From Blastomonas aquatica (GTDB lineage Bacteria; Pseudomonadota; Alphaproteobacteria; Sphingomonadales; Sphingomonadaceae): a stretch of DNA of 64,000 nucleotides. How positions within the stretch are numbered: the stretch's first letter is position 1; every line of letters begins with the position of its first letter. Made by a program: the position numbers and the translations under genes. Shown here piece after piece: positions 63,289 to 64,000 of the stretch. Below the pieces are notes generated by a model that saw only the letters and a list, made by a program, of their open reading frames with translations, had not been told where the DNA came from and made no database searches. The stretch covers positions 496,001 through 560,000 of the forward strand of contig NZ_BMGD01000003.1 in NCBI RefSeq assembly GCF_014639875.1, read 5' to 3'.

Positions 63289-64000
63289 ATGCGTTTTGAC
63301 GATGGCCTGCTGGAAGCACTGCACGAGGGGATGTTTCAGACCCCGCTGTGGGACGGCTTTCTGCATCGATTGCGTACCATGACCGGAGCGCAGATGGCGA
63401 TGCTCGCCATTCGCCCGCATGGGCAGACAGACGTGGCCGAACTTGTGGCAGGCGAGGGTCCGGCCGGGGTCGTGCGCCAGCTGATGGTTGGGCATGCGAT
63501 GCGCGAAGGGCGCGGTTATGCTCTCGACGATCTGCTCGACATGACCGACCCACATGACCGTGCGCAGGCTCGCGAAACCCTGCTCGCGGCGCGGATTACC
63601 AGTGTGCGCGCCGTGCGTGTGACCGAGGCCAGCGGGGTCGATGGCTGGCTCGCCTGCGCAGGCGGGCGGTCTTTGGGATCATCGGCAGGCGCATTGTTGC
63701 TCGGGCTGGCACCGCATCTGCGGATCGCCTTGCGCAATTTTGCCGCGCTCGAGCACGAACGCTTCCGCTCGGCGGTGACCGGCGAAGGGTTCAACCGGCT
63801 CAACATCGCGTGGCTGACGCTTGATGCGCAGGGGCGGATCGTCGAATCGACGCAGAATATGGAGCAGATGTTCCAATGGGGCACGCTGTTGCGGCGGGGA
63901 CGCTACGACCGGCTGGTGCCTGCATCCCCCGCGATCGATCGGCAGTTGACAGGCTACGTCAAGCAGGTCGCGGCGGGTCAGGCGGTGCGGCCGCTTGCGG
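63289..64000 (+). CDS. Probable LuxR-type transcriptional regulator, N-terminal part
   Basis: An open frame begins at the ATG at 63289 and runs 237 codons to the window edge without a stop. The product begins [20 protein letters not shown] and has a segment of small residues ([20 protein letters not shown]) followed by [20 protein letters not shown], a helical linker. A PAS-like stretch, [20 protein letters not shown], comes next. The layout is that of LuxR-type regulators whose helix-turn-helix lies at the C-terminus, outside the window, so the call is tentative. It is divergent from cysD with a palindrome in the promoter. Confidence 0.55.
   Translation, partial: MRFDDGLLEALHEGMFQTPLWDGFLHRLRTMTGAQMAMLAIRPHGQTDVAELVAGEGPAGVVRQLMVGHAMREGRGYALDDLLDMTDPHDRAQARETLLAARITSVRAVRVTEASGVDGWLACAGGRSLGSSAGALLLGLAPHLRIALRNFAALEHERFRSAVTGEGFNRLNIAWLTLDAQGRIVESTQNMEQMFQWGTLLRRGRYDRLVPASPAIDRQLTGYVKQVAAGQAVRPLA

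Overview
The window is gene-dense, GC-rich chromosomal DNA from an alphaproteobacterium, most likely a member of the Sphingomonadales (Sphingomonadaceae/Erythrobacteraceae type). The inference rests on codon use, on protein families typical of that group (exported MsrA, S9 and M16 peptidases, DUF3035 lipoprotein behind lspA, Coq4, Thivi_2564-type membrane peptide) and on short palindromic repeats of the kind common in sphingomonads. No species call is possible from the sequence alone. There is no phage, transposase, integrase, CRISPR array, rRNA or tRNA gene that I can support; nearly everything looks vertically inherited.

Layout. 1-11.4 kb: the 5' end of rpsB, a psd-pssA phosphatidylethanolamine operon, icd, a fused acetyltransferase/nitrilase, a Kef-type antiporter, a phosphatase-IalB-like-rlmN operon, dnaN and a small membrane gene broken in a G7 run. 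11.4-25.5 kb: gltA, gltX, comEC, sdaA, an S9 peptidase, a pabB-pabC fusion, an exported msrA, a Zur-like regulator and dxs. 25.6-34.1 kb: one long minus-strand run, purE-purK-folA-dipeptidase-ribF-ileS-lspA-DUF3035. It is interrupted by three palindromic repeats: one lies inside ileS in frame, and one separates the dipeptidase from ribF and carries its own Shine-Dalgarno and 30-codon ORF ending one base before the ribF start.

34.3-43.6 kb: a small diguanylate cyclase, a MetX-like exported hydrolase, then a membrane protein divergent from a tightly overlapping DUF4129-DUF4350-MoxR-DUF58-SpoIIM-RDD operon. 43.7-54 kb: a 62-residue membrane peptide behind an EcfG-like promoter, an acyl-CoA carboxyltransferase, an exported peroxiredoxin, a small beta-repeat protein, a double-domain M16 peptidase, a penicillin-acylase-family hydrolase and an exported repeat protein.

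54.1-58.8 kb is the most interesting stretch. An exported cupredoxin and a membrane GGDEF-EAL sensor form one operon, and divergent from them are a DUF3034 envelope protein and an exported group 1 truncated haemoglobin. I read this as a candidate periplasmic redox or gas-ligand sensing module linked to cyclic di-GMP; the function is inference. The window ends with coq4, a cysD-cysNC-cysQ sulfate activation operon and the start of a regulator-like gene, with a perfect 16-bp palindrome in the shared promoter.
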